Below the pieces are notes generated by a model. That model was not told where the DNA came from. It was given only the letters and a program-made list of their open reading frames with translations, and searched no databases. From Stigmatella aurantiaca DW4/3-1 (lineage in GTDB: Bacteria; Myxococcota; Myxococcia; Myxococcales; Myxococcaceae): 64,000 nucleotides of DNA. Shown here piece by piece: positions 43,964 to 53,347 of this stretch (positions are counted from its first letter, which is position 1; the number at the start of each line of letters is the position of its first letter). The stretch spans positions 8,078,893 to 8,142,892 of the forward strand of contig NC_014623.1 in the NCBI RefSeq assembly GCF_000165485.1, read 5' to 3'. Made by a program: the position numbers and the translations under genes.

Positions 43964-44869
43964 ATGTTCAAGGTACCGAAGCGAATCCAGCAGCAGACGG
44001 GGCGCTACGCGAAGGTGGACGGCATTCCCTACGAACTGCCCATCAACTCCCGGGCCTCGCCCGCCTTGATGGCGGCGTTCACCCTCGATGCACGCAAAGC
44101 CGCGGCATGGATGCCCGGCAACGAGGTGCACCCGCTGAGGCTGTGGGGCAACAAGGGCGTTCTGTTCATCACGGTCATCGACTACCGCGACACCGACATC
44201 GGCCCGTACATCGAGTTCAGCGTCGCCATCGCCTGCACCCACGGGCGGCGGCCCGCGCCCCCGCTCCTGCCCCTGCTGTTCCAACGCCACCATGGGCTGG
44301 GGCAGTACGTGGTGGATCTGCCTGTCAGCACGGAGATCTCCGTGAAGGGCGGCAAGGGCATCTGGGGCATGCCCAAACACCAGGCGAACCTGGACTTCCG
44401 CATCGATGGCAGCACGGTCAGCAGCCAGTATGACAAGGACGGGCAACTGGCGGTGCGCATCGAGATCGATCGGCCCCGGCGAACCTGGCTTCCCATCCGG
44501 GCCAGTGCCGCCAACTACTGCCAGTTCCGCGGGATGCTGATGAAGTCTTCCATCTATTTCCGGGGAAAGTTCGGCTTCTGCTTCGGCTCAAAGGCCTCGG
44601 CCCGGCTCACCCTGGGCTCTCACCCCCGCGTGCAGCCACTCAAGGACCTGGGCATCGCGTCCAAACCCTTCTTCACGGGCTTCCTTCCTTCATCGAGCGG
44701 TGTGCTGGACGACCACTTCGAGTCCTGGTTCCTCAGCTACCCGCAGCTGCCCGCGGGACAACCCGAGGGAATGGAGAGCGTCACCCGCCTCGGCCTGAGC
44801 CAGCAATGGCTGCCAGGCCCTCACCGAAGCGGGGATGGATCGGAGACAGGAACGGGAGCGCACTCATGA
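43964..44869 (+). CDS. Acetoacetate decarboxylase-like protein
   Basis: A 301-residue member of the acetoacetate decarboxylase superfamily, recognised by YIEFSVAIACTHG and the conserved KGIWGMPKHQANLDF, whose Lys138 aligns with the Schiff-base Lys region of the family. The superfamily includes decarboxylases and aldolase/dehydratases acting on 3-oxo acids; the reaction here is unknown. The last residues (GPHRSGDGSETGTGAHS) are low-complexity and the stop overlaps the next ATG (44866-44869). Lying between an alpha/beta hydrolase and a patatin/GMC pair, it probably handles a keto-lipid intermediate. Confidence 0.8.
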   Translation: MFKVPKRIQQQTGRYAKVDGIPYELPINSRASPALMAAFTLDARKAAAWMPGNEVHPLRLWGNKGVLFITVIDYRDTDIGPYIEFSVAIACTHGRRPAPPLLPLLFQRHHGLGQYVVDLPVSTEISVKGGKGIWGMPKHQANLDFRIDGSTVSSQYDKDGQLAVRIEIDRPRRTWLPIRASAANYCQFRGMLMKSSIYFRGKFGFCFGSKASARLTLGSHPRVQPLKDLGIASKPFFTGFLPSSSGVLDDHFESWFLSYPQLPAGQPEGMESVTRLGLSQQWLPGPHRSGDGSETGTGAHS

Positions 44870-45393
44870 AATCCCCTGTCCTGTCCACGCTCAATGCCTG
44901 CCTGCTGTTCCTGTGTGCCTCGATGTATCTGGGGACCGGCTGGTCGCTCGTGTTGTTCTCATTCCCCATCGCGCCCCAGCTCACGGTGGACAACTACTTT
45001 CTCCAGTTCGTTCCCCAGGTGAGCGCGGCCACCCGCTTTTTCACCTGGATGACGCTGGTGATGGGGGTCTCTTCCGCCGCCTTGTTCATCTCCGAGCGCC
45101 GGAGCCGGTTGCGCGCCTATCCCGCGCTGGTCTTCCTCGCCGTGGTGGCCGCCACCTTGCTCACCCGGATCTTCATCTTTCCCTACAACGCGGAGATGGC
45201 CTCGGGGATCCGGGATCCTCAGCGCCTCGGAGAGGTGCTCGCCGCGTGGATGGCCACCAACCGCGTCCGCGTGGGACTGTGGACCGTGCAGTGGCTGTCG
45301 ATGATGGGCTACTTCGCCCACAAGCTGCTGCGCGGGCACGCTTCGCTTCCCAAGAAAGCGGCCTTCCGGCCCTGGGTGGAGGTTCGGCCATGA
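44866..45393 (+). CDS. Small polytopic membrane protein
   Basis: A 175-residue integral membrane protein with four hydrophobic segments (LNACLLFLCASMYLGTGWSLVLF, FFTWMTLVMGVSSAALFIS, YPALVFLAVVAATLLTRIFIF, VGLWTVQWLSMMGYFAHKLL) and a loop reading MATNRVRVG. The N-R-x-R loop before the last helix recalls DUF1772-type proteins, a tentative match. It is locked in the operon by ATGA overlaps at both ends (44866 and 45390). The role may be membrane anchoring or transport for the lipid pathway. Confidence 0.75.
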   Translation: MKSPVLSTLNACLLFLCASMYLGTGWSLVLFSFPIAPQLTVDNYFLQFVPQVSAATRFFTWMTLVMGVSSAALFISERRSRLRAYPALVFLAVVAATLLTRIFIFPYNAEMASGIRDPQRLGEVLAAWMATNRVRVGLWTVQWLSMMGYFAHKLLRGHASLPKKAAFRPWVEVRP

Positions 45394-47426
45394 GCCAGCC
45401 CTCCGAGCGCGGACTCCACTGGGCCTTGAAGGCCGTTGGCGTCATCACGCTGATCGCCGGTGCCATGCAGCTCGTCGCCCCCGGTTTCGAGCTCAGACTC
45501 CTCGGGACCGAGCCCTCTCCCGCCAGCGTCCACTTCTTCGGCACCATCGGCATGTTCATGGTCCTCTTCGGCGGGCTGTTGCTCCATGTGCTGAAACGGC
45601 CCCACGAGAACCGGGACGCCTTCCTGTGGGTGGCCCTTCAGAAGCTCGGGGCGGCCTACGCCGTGGCCTGGGGCGTCACCCGGGACATCTTCTCGCCCAT
45701 CACGCTGGGGGTCGCGGGGTTCGATCTCCTCTCTGGGCTCTTGATCCTGGGCTACTTGCAGACGCTTCGCGAAGCCCAACGCCCAGTGGCCTCTGCCCTG
45801 CTCAAACCTGCCCCCAGGACACCGCCCCCTTCTCCAGAACCTCCCCCCGTGCGGCCCCTCGCTGCCCGTCCTCCTGGAGAGGCCCGGAGGCGGTCTCTCA
45901 TCCTCGCGGGCGGGGGCATGCGGGTGGCCTGGCAAGCGGGGGCGCTGCGCGCGCTCCACGAAGCGGGCATTCACTTTGCCCACGGGGATGGAACCTCGGG
46001 CGGAATCATGAACCTGGCGATGATGCTGTCGGGCCAGCTTCCCGAGGAGATGTGCGGCCGCTGGCGGACCTTGCGCATCCAGGACTTCGTCTCCTTCCGC
46101 TCTCCCGAGCAGTACCTGAAGGCCTGGGACATGGAAGCCCTGGGAGACGCCGATGGAATCGTCCGCCACGTCTTCCCCCATCTGGGCATCGACGTGGACG
46201 CCATCCGCGCCAACACGGCGATGGAGGGGAGCTTCAACGTCTGCGACTTCACGCGCAAGACGAACGAGGCCATCCCGCATGATCAGGTGGATCTGGACAT
46301 GCTCGTGGCGGGCATCTCGCTGCCCATCTTCATGCCGCCCGTCCGGAAAGCCGGCACGCTCTACCTGGACTCCGTTTGGATCCAGGATGCCAACCTGCTC
46401 GAAGCCGTGCGGCGAGGCGCGGATGAGCTCTGGGTGCTGTGGTGCATCGGCAACACGCCCACCTACCGGAAAGGCGTCTTTCCTCAGTACGTCCACATGA
46501 TTGAGCTGAGCGCCAACGGGGCCCTCTTCGCCCAGCTCGAGCGCATCCAGGAAATCAATGACCGCATCCGCGCGGGCGAGACGGTCCACGGTCACCAGCG
46601 GCCCATCGTGGTTCACCTCGTCAAACCCGCGCAGCCCCTGCCGCTGGATCCGGACCTCTACGCCGGACACATCACCGCGGACACCCTCATTGACCAGGGC
46701 TACGCGGACGCTTGCCGCTACCTCGAAACCTTCACACCGCGGGGCCTGCCCCTTTCTCCGGAGATCACCCAAATGAACGCATTCCTTCCCAGCCTCGCCT
46801 TCCGCGAGACGATGTCCGGCGCCTTCTCGCTCGGAGAGACCGAGCCCACCGCCGGTGCGGGCAAAGGCCGGTCCACCCCCTTCACCTTCCATGCGACGAT
46901 CAGCGTGGATGACATGGAGGCCTTCATCCAGAATCCGGAGCACGCCGCCCGGCTCGTGGCCCACATCTCCTTTCCACCGTTTGGCAAAGACATCCCCACC
47001 AAGCGGGGGAGCTTCAACCTCTTCAAGGCCAGTGATGACCCGAAGGCGCGGCTGATGACCTACGGCATGGCCTTCGAGCACCAAGGCCGCGAGTACTACC
47101 TGGCCGGCACCAAGACCATCCGTGATGACCGGGGCGCGGACCTGTGGCACGACACCACCCGGCTCTACTGCCGCCTGCATGAAGGGGGCGATGAGCGCGG
47201 CGCGGTGGTGGGGGCCGGCGTCCTCAAGCTGACGCTCGGCGAGCTGATCAAGCTCGTCTCCAGCATGCGCTCCTCCCTCGAGGGGAGCGAGGGGCGCCAG
47301 GCCGTGCTGCGCTTCGGCCAGTTCTTCCTGGGCACCCTCTGGGATGTGTATGCCCCCATGGCCCAGAAGGCCGACGGCATGGCGCGTGAAGCCAGTGCCA
47401 CTCGCGACGCCGGGACGCCTCCATGA
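45390..47426 (+). CDS. Membrane - patatin - lipid-enzyme linker three-domain fusion
   Basis: A 678-residue protein. Residues 10-125 form about four membrane segments. Residues 168-450 are a patatin-like lipase domain: oxyanion loop LAGGGMRVAWQAG, nucleophile elbow GTSGG (201-205, Ser203), and a catalytic-Asp region that reads LYLDSVWIQDAN (Asp327) instead of the usual DGG. Residues 469-600 form a third domain (FRETMSGAF ... SFNLFKASDDPKARLMTYGM ... DLWHDTTRLYCRLHEG) of the kind found between GMC oxidase and hydrolase modules in large actinobacterial fusions. It overlaps both neighbours by ATGA. Likely a lipid acyl hydrolase at the membrane. Confidence 0.85.
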   Translation: MSQPSERGLHWALKAVGVITLIAGAMQLVAPGFELRLLGTEPSPASVHFFGTIGMFMVLFGGLLLHVLKRPHENRDAFLWVALQKLGAAYAVAWGVTRDIFSPITLGVAGFDLLSGLLILGYLQTLREAQRPVASALLKPAPRTPPPSPEPPPVRPLAARPPGEARRRSLILAGGGMRVAWQAGALRALHEAGIHFAHGDGTSGGIMNLAMMLSGQLPEEMCGRWRTLRIQDFVSFRSPEQYLKAWDMEALGDADGIVRHVFPHLGIDVDAIRANTAMEGSFNVCDFTRKTNEAIPHDQVDLDMLVAGISLPIFMPPVRKAGTLYLDSVWIQDANLLEAVRRGADELWVLWCIGNTPTYRKGVFPQYVHMIELSANGALFAQLERIQEINDRIRAGETVHGHQRPIVVHLVKPAQPLPLDPDLYAGHITADTLIDQGYADACRYLETFTPRGLPLSPEITQMNAFLPSLAFRETMSGAFSLGETEPTAGAGKGRSTPFTFHATISVDDMEAFIQNPEHAARLVAHISFPPFGKDIPTKRGSFNLFKASDDPKARLMTYGMAFEHQGREYYLAGTKTIRDDRGADLWHDTTRLYCRLHEGGDERGAVVGAGVLKLTLGELIKLVSSMRSSLEGSEGRQAVLRFGQFFLGTLWDVYAPMAQKADGMAREASATRDAGTPP

Positions 47427-49183
47427 GGCAGGGACGAGAGCATTTCGACGTCATCATCGTCGGCTCCGGCTTCGGGGGCTCGGTGATGGCCTGGCGGCTT
47501 GCGGAGGCAGGGCTCCGCGTCTGCGTTCTGGAGCGTGGCAAGTCCTATCCCCCCGGCTCTTTCCCTCGCAGCCCCTATGGCATGCGCCGCAACTTCTGGG
47601 ATCCGAGCGAGGGGCTTCACGGGCTCTTCAACCTCTGGTCCTTCCGGGGGCTCGGTGGGGTGGTGGCCAGCGGCCTGGGAGGGGGCTCGCTCATCTATGC
47701 CAACGTGCTGCTGCGCAAGGACGAGAAGACCTTCGTCCATGAGAACCCGCGCGACGGCGGCTACGAGGACTGGCCCGTCAGCCGCGCGGATCTGGAGCCC
47801 CACTACGACGCCGTGGAGAAGATGCTCGGGGCGCAGCGCTACCCGTTCCAGGAAGAGCCCTATCGTCACACCGCGAAGACGATCGCGATGAAGCTGGCCG
47901 CCGAGCGCATGGGCCTCCAGGACGACTGGCAACTCCCGCCGTTGGCGGTCACCTTCGCCAACCCCGGCCAGAAGCCTGTCCCCGGGGAGCCCATCCCGGA
48001 GCGGTACCCCAACCTGCACGGGCGCACCCGCATGACGTGCCGGCTGTGCGGGGAGTGCGACATCGGCTGTAACTACGGCAGCAAGAACACGCTCGATTAC
48101 AACTATCTGTCGGCCGCGAAGCGGCTGGGGGCGGAGCTGCGCGTCCGTTGCGAGGTGAAGTCCTTCTGGCGCGAGGGCTCGGAGTACACCGTCGAATACC
48201 TGGACCACTCCGAGGCCCGCGAGGGCGAGCGCCCCGAGGTGCCCACCTCGATGCTGCCGCGAACGGTCATCTCGGCGGACAAGCTCGTCCTGGCCGCGGG
48301 GACGTTCGGAACCACCTACCTGCTGCTCAAGAACCAGCAAGCCTTCCCTGGGCTCAGCCCCCGGCTCGGCACCCAGTTCTGCGGCAACGGTGACCTGCTG
48401 GGCTTTCTCTCCAAGTGCACGGACCAGCGCCAAGGCCGGCGGGAGCCCCGGGTGCTCGACGGGGGCCATGGTCCCGTCATCACCAGTGCCCTCCACATCC
48501 GGGACGCGACGGAGGGGGGCACCGGCCGCGGCTATTACGTGGAGGACGCGGGCTATCCGGAGTTCGTCAACTGGCTCTACGAGGGGAGTGACCAGTTCGC
48601 CTTGCTCAAGCGTTTCGCGCGGCTGAGCCAAAAAATCGTGAAGGGCTGGTTGGGTTTGAGCCGGGACACGGACGTGAGCGCGGAGATCGCCGAAGTGCTC
48701 GGGGACTGCGTGGGCTCCGCCAGCTCCTTGCCCCTGCTCGCCATGGGGAGGGACCTGCCCACTGGCCGGATGTCGCTCAACCGGGATGGCCTGCTCGAAG
48801 TCGATTGGCGCATGCGCGACTCGTCCCAGTATTTCCAGCGCGTCCGTCAGACCATGGCGCAGATCGCGGACGTGCTGGAGGGGACGCTGATCCAGAACCC
48901 GCTCAGCTACCTGAGCCGCGTCATCACCGTGCACCCCCTGGGAGGATGCCCCATGGGCCGCACCCTGCGGGAAGGCGTGGTGGATTCCCACGGAGAGGTC
49001 TTCAACCACCCCGGACTCTATGTGGCCGATGGCGCGGTGATGCCCGGGCCGACCGGCCCCAATCCCAGCCTGACCATCGCCGCCTTCGCCGACCGCTCCG
49101 CGGACCACCTAATCGATCACTTCCACCGTCCCCCTCTCTCCACCCCCGCCCAGGAGGTGCCATGGGCTCCTCGACCGATGTGA
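47423..49183 (+). CDS. GMC oxidoreductase, cholesterol-oxidase (ChoD)-like
   Basis: A 586-residue FAD enzyme. The dinucleotide motif is DVIIVGSGFGGSVMAWRLAEAG near the N-terminus, followed by LGGVVASGLGGGSLIYANVLL and CRLCGECDIGCNYGSKNTLDYNYL. The C-terminal active-site stretch is VHPLGGCPMG, then GLYVADGAVMPGPTGPNPSLTIAAFADR. These match ChoD-like GMC enzymes that oxidise sterols or similar alcohols; whether the substrate is cholesterol is unknown. There is no Tat or Sec signal, so it is cytoplasmic or membrane-associated via its operon partners. It overlaps the patatin fusion by ATGA and the next gene by 22 bp. Confidence 0.9.
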   Translation: MRQGREHFDVIIVGSGFGGSVMAWRLAEAGLRVCVLERGKSYPPGSFPRSPYGMRRNFWDPSEGLHGLFNLWSFRGLGGVVASGLGGGSLIYANVLLRKDEKTFVHENPRDGGYEDWPVSRADLEPHYDAVEKMLGAQRYPFQEEPYRHTAKTIAMKLAAERMGLQDDWQLPPLAVTFANPGQKPVPGEPIPERYPNLHGRTRMTCRLCGECDIGCNYGSKNTLDYNYLSAAKRLGAELRVRCEVKSFWREGSEYTVEYLDHSEAREGERPEVPTSMLPRTVISADKLVLAAGTFGTTYLLLKNQQAFPGLSPRLGTQFCGNGDLLGFLSKCTDQRQGRREPRVLDGGHGPVITSALHIRDATEGGTGRGYYVEDAGYPEFVNWLYEGSDQFALLKRFARLSQKIVKGWLGLSRDTDVSAEIAEVLGDCVGSASSLPLLAMGRDLPTGRMSLNRDGLLEVDWRMRDSSQYFQRVRQTMAQIADVLEGTLIQNPLSYLSRVITVHPLGGCPMGRTLREGVVDSHGEVFNHPGLYVADGAVMPGPTGPNPSLTIAAFADRSADHLIDHFHRPPLSTPAQEVPWAPRPM

Positions 49184-50877
49184 TGGCCCTCTCCGCCGGG
49201 GCGCCGGCGCCTCGTCCCAAGCGCCCACCGGGCCACCGGATGGTGTCCTGGCTCGACCCCCTCATCCTCGCGAAGACAGGCGTGCGAGCCGTCATCTCCG
49301 CCACCATTGGAAAGCAGGCCGATCGGCGGCTGCTCGACGCGCTGGCCGCGCCCAAGGTCGAGCCCTGTGATTTCTCCGTCGATGCGGCAGGCCTCCCCCG
49401 GCGAGAACTCTGGCTCGACTACGTGTCGGACCTGGGAGATGGCTGGGACTCGACCTATGCCGTCGCCCTCGCGGTGTCTCAGCCCACGCTGATACTCCGG
49501 GACGAGACTGGAGCGGCCCACGAGACCCAGGGCGGCGAGGTGCTCGTGTTCGGCGGAGACGAGGTGTACCCGGCGGCGAGCGTGAAGGCCTACGAGGAGA
49601 AGACTGTCCAGCCCTGGAGCTCGGCGATGCGTGGGCAGCGTCCGCCGGCCCACCTGTTCGCGGTTCCGGGAAACCACGATTGGTATGACGGGCTCGTCTC
49701 CTTCATGCGGCTGTTCTGCCAGGGCCGCAGTCTGGCGGGCTGGCAGACCCACCAGCACCGCAGTTACTTCGCCGTGAAGCTGCCCCAAGGGTGGTGGTTG
49801 CTCGGCACGGACATGCAGCTCGAGTCCGACATCGACCAGCCCCAGGTCTGCTACTTCCAGGAGATCGCCAAGCAGATCGGGGACAAGGACCGCATCATCC
49901 TCTGCCTCGCGGAGCCCGCCTGGCTGGGAGCCCAGGTCCACGCCTCCATGGGAAGGTCCTATCTGGAAAACAACCTCGACTTTCTCGAGGACCAGGTGCT
50001 TGGAAAGAAAATCAGTGTCTTTCTCGCGGGAGATCTTCACCACTACCGGCGCCACGCCAATGACGAGGGGCGGCAGAAGATCACCGCCGGCGGAGGGGGC
50101 GCCTTTTTGCACCCCACCCACCTGCCCCGGCGGCACCCGCCTGCCCTGGAAGACTTTACCGTCCGCAAGAGCTTCCCCAGCGCCGAGGAATCCCGGAGGC
50201 TGAGCTGGCGCAACCTCTGGCTCGTGAGCCACAACCCGCGGTTTGGAATCCTCATGGGCCTCATCTACACGCTGCTGGCCTGGGCGCTCGCGGTGAACAT
50301 CGGCACCGCCCGCCTCCCGAACGCGCTGGAAAACGTGATGGCCATGGCCCTCTCCACTCCGGGCAGCGCGCTGGTCTGTCTTGCCATCATCCTGGGCCTG
50401 ATCGCCTTCGCGGACCGCAGCTTCGGGCGCGGGCGCTGGCTCGTGGGGCTCGTGCACAGCCTCGCGCACCTGGGCGCGGCGTTCCTGATTGCCTGGGGCG
50501 CGTCTCACCTCGTGGACAGGCTCCTGGACGTCCCCTTCCGGAGTCCGCAGCGAGACCTCCTGAGTGCCGTGCTCATCTTCGCGGGGGGCTTCCTGGCGGG
50601 CCCGTCGATCATGGGGCTCTACCTGCTCCTGTCCCTCAATGTCTTCGGTGCCCATGCGAACGAGGCCTTCTCGTCCCTGGCCATTCCAGACTGGAAGAAC
50701 TTCCTTCGGCTGCACATCGCTCCGGATGGACGGTTGTGGATCTACCCCGTCGGCATCCGGCGGGTCCCCCGCGCCTGGAAACCCGGAGAGACGGTCCGTG
50801 AGCCCGAGTGGGTGGCGGATCCTCGGGATCAAAAGGCCACGCCCCCTGCCCTGATCGAACCACCGATCGTCGTCTGA
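49162..50877 (+). CDS. Membrane-anchored calcineurin-like metallophosphoesterase
   Basis: A 571-residue protein. The phosphoesterase domain has DYVSDLGDGWDST, VLVFGGDEVYP, VPGNHDWYDG (169-177) and, near residue 290, LAGDLHHYRRH, giving the metal ligands of calcineurin-like enzymes with GDL-H instead of GHxH. The C-terminal part contains about four or five transmembrane segments (LIYTLLAWALAVNIG, ALVCLAIILGLIAF, LGAAFLIAWGASHLV, LIFAGGFLAGPSIMGLYLLLSLNVFG). AGGAGG lies before the ATG, inside the end of the GMC gene. It closes the lipid-oxidation operon and may dephosphorylate a lipid headgroup or prenyl phosphate. Confidence 0.85.
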   Translation: MGSSTDVMALSAGAPAPRPKRPPGHRMVSWLDPLILAKTGVRAVISATIGKQADRRLLDALAAPKVEPCDFSVDAAGLPRRELWLDYVSDLGDGWDSTYAVALAVSQPTLILRDETGAAHETQGGEVLVFGGDEVYPAASVKAYEEKTVQPWSSAMRGQRPPAHLFAVPGNHDWYDGLVSFMRLFCQGRSLAGWQTHQHRSYFAVKLPQGWWLLGTDMQLESDIDQPQVCYFQEIAKQIGDKDRIILCLAEPAWLGAQVHASMGRSYLENNLDFLEDQVLGKKISVFLAGDLHHYRRHANDEGRQKITAGGGGAFLHPTHLPRRHPPALEDFTVRKSFPSAEESRRLSWRNLWLVSHNPRFGILMGLIYTLLAWALAVNIGTARLPNALENVMAMALSTPGSALVCLAIILGLIAFADRSFGRGRWLVGLVHSLAHLGAAFLIAWGASHLVDRLLDVPFRSPQRDLLSAVLIFAGGFLAGPSIMGLYLLLSLNVFGAHANEAFSSLAIPDWKNFLRLHIAPDGRLWIYPVGIRRVPRAWKPGETVREPEWVADPRDQKATPPALIEPPIVV

Positions 50878-50948
50878 AGGCCTCGATTGCCCTGCTCCCG
50901 GTTCTGCCGTTAACTCCGCCGAGGTTGGACGCGAGAGGGAGCTGGCAC

Positions 50949-52259
50949 GTGAAGCAGGGGAACATCCTGGCGCTGGGGGTACTGCTGCTCCTTGCCCCCA
51001 TGGCATGGACACAGGAGGAAACAGGAGTCCCCGCGCCATCCGAAGCGGCCTCCGCCCAGGCGCTGGCGGTGTACGAGCAAGGCAAACGCCTCTACGACGC
51101 GAAAGACTACGCGGGGGCCCTGGAGCGGTTCGATCAGGCCGCGGCGCTGGAGCCCGGCAAGGCGCGCTGGCAGTACAACCGGGGCCTGGCCCTGCGAAAG
51201 CTCAACCGCTTCGAGGAAGCCCGGACCGCCTTGCTTCAGTCCCGGACCCTTGATCCCGCCTACAAGCAGGCGGAGATCGACGATAAGCTGCGGGAGATGG
51301 GCTTCTCGGACGAGCCTGTCCAAGAGACCGGACGCGCTTCCTCGCCCAAGGGCTTCCAGGCCCTGGGGCCCCTCCTCTGCGGCGTCGGTCCCTTCGTCGG
51401 CGCCATGGCCGTGCTGTACTGGATGTTCAGGAGAAGCGCCTCCCGGAAGCGGCGGGATCCGGCCCGCTCTTCCCGGCCCCCTTCCTCTTCACCCGTGCCC
51501 CGGCCAGAGGAACTCCGGCTGCTGAACACGCGGCTGGAGCAACTCTCCAGCTCACTCGTCCAGGTGGAGCATGCCCTTCGGCTCGAGGAGGACGCCGACC
51601 TGAGGGCGCTGCTCAACCAGGCCACCCTGGCCGAGCAGCGCAGCCGGGACGCTTTGGACCGTGCCCGGCAAGGGCAGCTTCCACTGGACGCAGCCGCTGG
51701 ACAGCTCCGGGCGGCCCAGGACAGCGCGGAGGCCGCGCTGAAACGGGCTCAGAGTCTCTTCGGAGAGCGGGCCTTTCAACCCGAGGGAGCGCGCGTGGGC
51801 TGCTACTTCTGCGCACGCCCGCTGGCCAATCCGGCCTTCCGGATGCTGGTTCCCCTCAAGCGGGGCGCGGACGTCACGAAGGTCCTCGCGTGCCCTCCAT
51901 GCGCGAACATGGCTTCCGCGGGCCAGCCGCCACCCGTGAAGGTCCGGCAGCTGCGGAACGGGCAGACCCAGCACTGGAGCGAGCTGGACGGGTATGATCC
52001 CTATCTCCACCGTCACAAGCCCTATCCGGAGATGGGCACGGTGCCCTCCTGGGAGTACGCCCCGCAGCGCTCCCTGGGCGAGGTGGCGGCCATGGCCGCG
52101 GGCGGGGCCCTGGCAACGGGACTGGCGGCCTATGGCATGAGCAAGCTGCTGGACCTCGACACCGCGAGTGAGGCGGCGGCGGCCCAGGCGGCGACCCAGG
52201 CTTCGGCGGCGCGGGCCAGTGAGCGCCGCGAGGAGCGAGACTGGAGGGACCACTCCTGA
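50949..52259 (+). CDS. TPR - coiled coil - zinc-ribbon membrane protein
   Basis: A 436-residue protein of unknown family. In order: a signal or anchor segment (ILALGVLLLLAPMAW), two TPR-like repeats (ALAVYEQGKRLYDAKDYAGALERFDQAAALEPG then NRGLALRKLNRFEEARTALLQ), and a transmembrane helix (LGPLLCGVGPFVGAMAVLYWMF). A Glu/Leu/Arg-rich coiled coil of about 80 residues and a zinc-ribbon-like knuckle pair CYFC ... CPPC follow, then an Ala-rich tail. A GTG at 50949 with GAGGGAG upstream gives this start. Its stop shares a base with the glycosyltransferase start (TGATG), linking it to the radical SAM/GT operon, perhaps as scaffold. Confidence 0.72.
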   Translation: MKQGNILALGVLLLLAPMAWTQEETGVPAPSEAASAQALAVYEQGKRLYDAKDYAGALERFDQAAALEPGKARWQYNRGLALRKLNRFEEARTALLQSRTLDPAYKQAEIDDKLREMGFSDEPVQETGRASSPKGFQALGPLLCGVGPFVGAMAVLYWMFRRSASRKRRDPARSSRPPSSSPVPRPEELRLLNTRLEQLSSSLVQVEHALRLEEDADLRALLNQATLAEQRSRDALDRARQGQLPLDAAAGQLRAAQDSAEAALKRAQSLFGERAFQPEGARVGCYFCARPLANPAFRMLVPLKRGADVTKVLACPPCANMASAGQPPPVKVRQLRNGQTQHWSELDGYDPYLHRHKPYPEMGTVPSWEYAPQRSLGEVAAMAAGGALATGLAAYGMSKLLDLDTASEAAAAQAATQASAARASERREERDWRDHS

Positions 52260-53347
52260 TGGGCGCGCCTCGCTTCGTCTTCTATGCCGTCAACGGCCTG
52301 GGGCTGGGGCACGTTACGCGCCTGGTATCCATCGCCCGGGCGCTGCGCCGACTCTCCCCCGGGTGCGAGGTGCTCTTCCTGACCTCGTCCGAGGCGGACC
52401 ATGTCATCTACCGTGAGGGCTTCGCGGCGGTGAAGCTGCCTTCGAAGACCATCCGCGAGCACTGCGGCCTGCGCAAGGGCAGCTACCTCAAGCTGGCGCA
52501 GACGGTGACGTGGAACACGATCTCCGCGTTCGATCCGGACGTGCTGGTGGTGGACACCTACCCCACGGGCTCCTTCGAGGAGCTCCTCCCCGTGCTCCGC
52601 TGGCGCCAGAAGAACGTCTTCGTCTTCCGGGAGCAGCGGGCCGAGGCGGCGGGCTCGCAACTGCTCCAGGCCACCCTGAGGCTGTATGACCGGATCCTCA
52701 TCCCGCATGAGAGCGTGTCCCAGGTAGGGCCGGTGCCCGAGCCCACCAAGGCCCTGGCCGTGGGGCCCATCCTCATCCGCGAGCGCCACGAGTTGCCCAC
52801 CCGGGCCCAGGCGCGCAAGGCCCTCGGGCTCCCGGAGGAGGGAACGCTGCTCTACGCCTCCTTCGGCGGCGGTGGCGATCCCGAGGCGGCCCGCGCCTTG
52901 ACCCTCACGGCACAGGTGGCGCGGGAGCTGCCCGGCGTCCGGCTGGTGGTGGGCGCGGGCCCGCTGTGGCGCGAGCCGCCGCCCACCTTGGAGGGAGCGG
53001 TGGTGCTTCAGGGCCGCTACCCCGCCTTGGACTTCCTGCCCGCCTTCGACGCGGCGGTGACGGCGGCTGGTTACAACGCCGTCCATGAGCTGCTCTACGC
53101 GGGCATCCCCTCCGTCTTCGTCCCCTTCGAGCGGATGGTGGATGACCAGGAGAAACGGGCTCGGGAGGTGACGGCGGCGGGGGCGGGACTCGACTGCACG
53201 CCGTTGACCCGAGAGGGGCTCACCCGGGCGGTCCGGGAAATCCTGAACCCGGACGTGCGCCAGCGCCTGAGCGCGGCAGCCCGGAAGAAGGTGGAGCGCA
53301 ATGGCGCGGAGCCCGCGGCCCGGGCCCTGCTGGAGCTGCTCGCATGA
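52259..53347 (+). CDS. MurG-like (GT-B) glycosyltransferase
   Basis: A 362-residue GT-B fold protein. The N-terminus FVFYAVNGLGLGHVTRLVSIARALRR carries the Gly-rich loop and His of the UGT/MurG group. The C-terminal half has LLYASFGGGGDPEAA and the nucleotide-sugar region VVLQGRYPALDFLPAFDAAVTAAGYNAVHELLYAGIPSVFVPF, ending in a KRA helix. It would add a sugar to an unknown acceptor. It overlaps the TPR gene by one base upstream and the radical SAM gene by ATGA (53344-53347). Confidence 0.87.
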   Translation: MGAPRFVFYAVNGLGLGHVTRLVSIARALRRLSPGCEVLFLTSSEADHVIYREGFAAVKLPSKTIREHCGLRKGSYLKLAQTVTWNTISAFDPDVLVVDTYPTGSFEELLPVLRWRQKNVFVFREQRAEAAGSQLLQATLRLYDRILIPHESVSQVGPVPEPTKALAVGPILIRERHELPTRAQARKALGLPEEGTLLYASFGGGGDPEAARALTLTAQVARELPGVRLVVGAGPLWREPPPTLEGAVVLQGRYPALDFLPAFDAAVTAAGYNAVHELLYAGIPSVFVPFERMVDDQEKRAREVTAAGAGLDCTPLTREGLTRAVREILNPDVRQRLSAAARKKVERNGAEPAARALLELLA

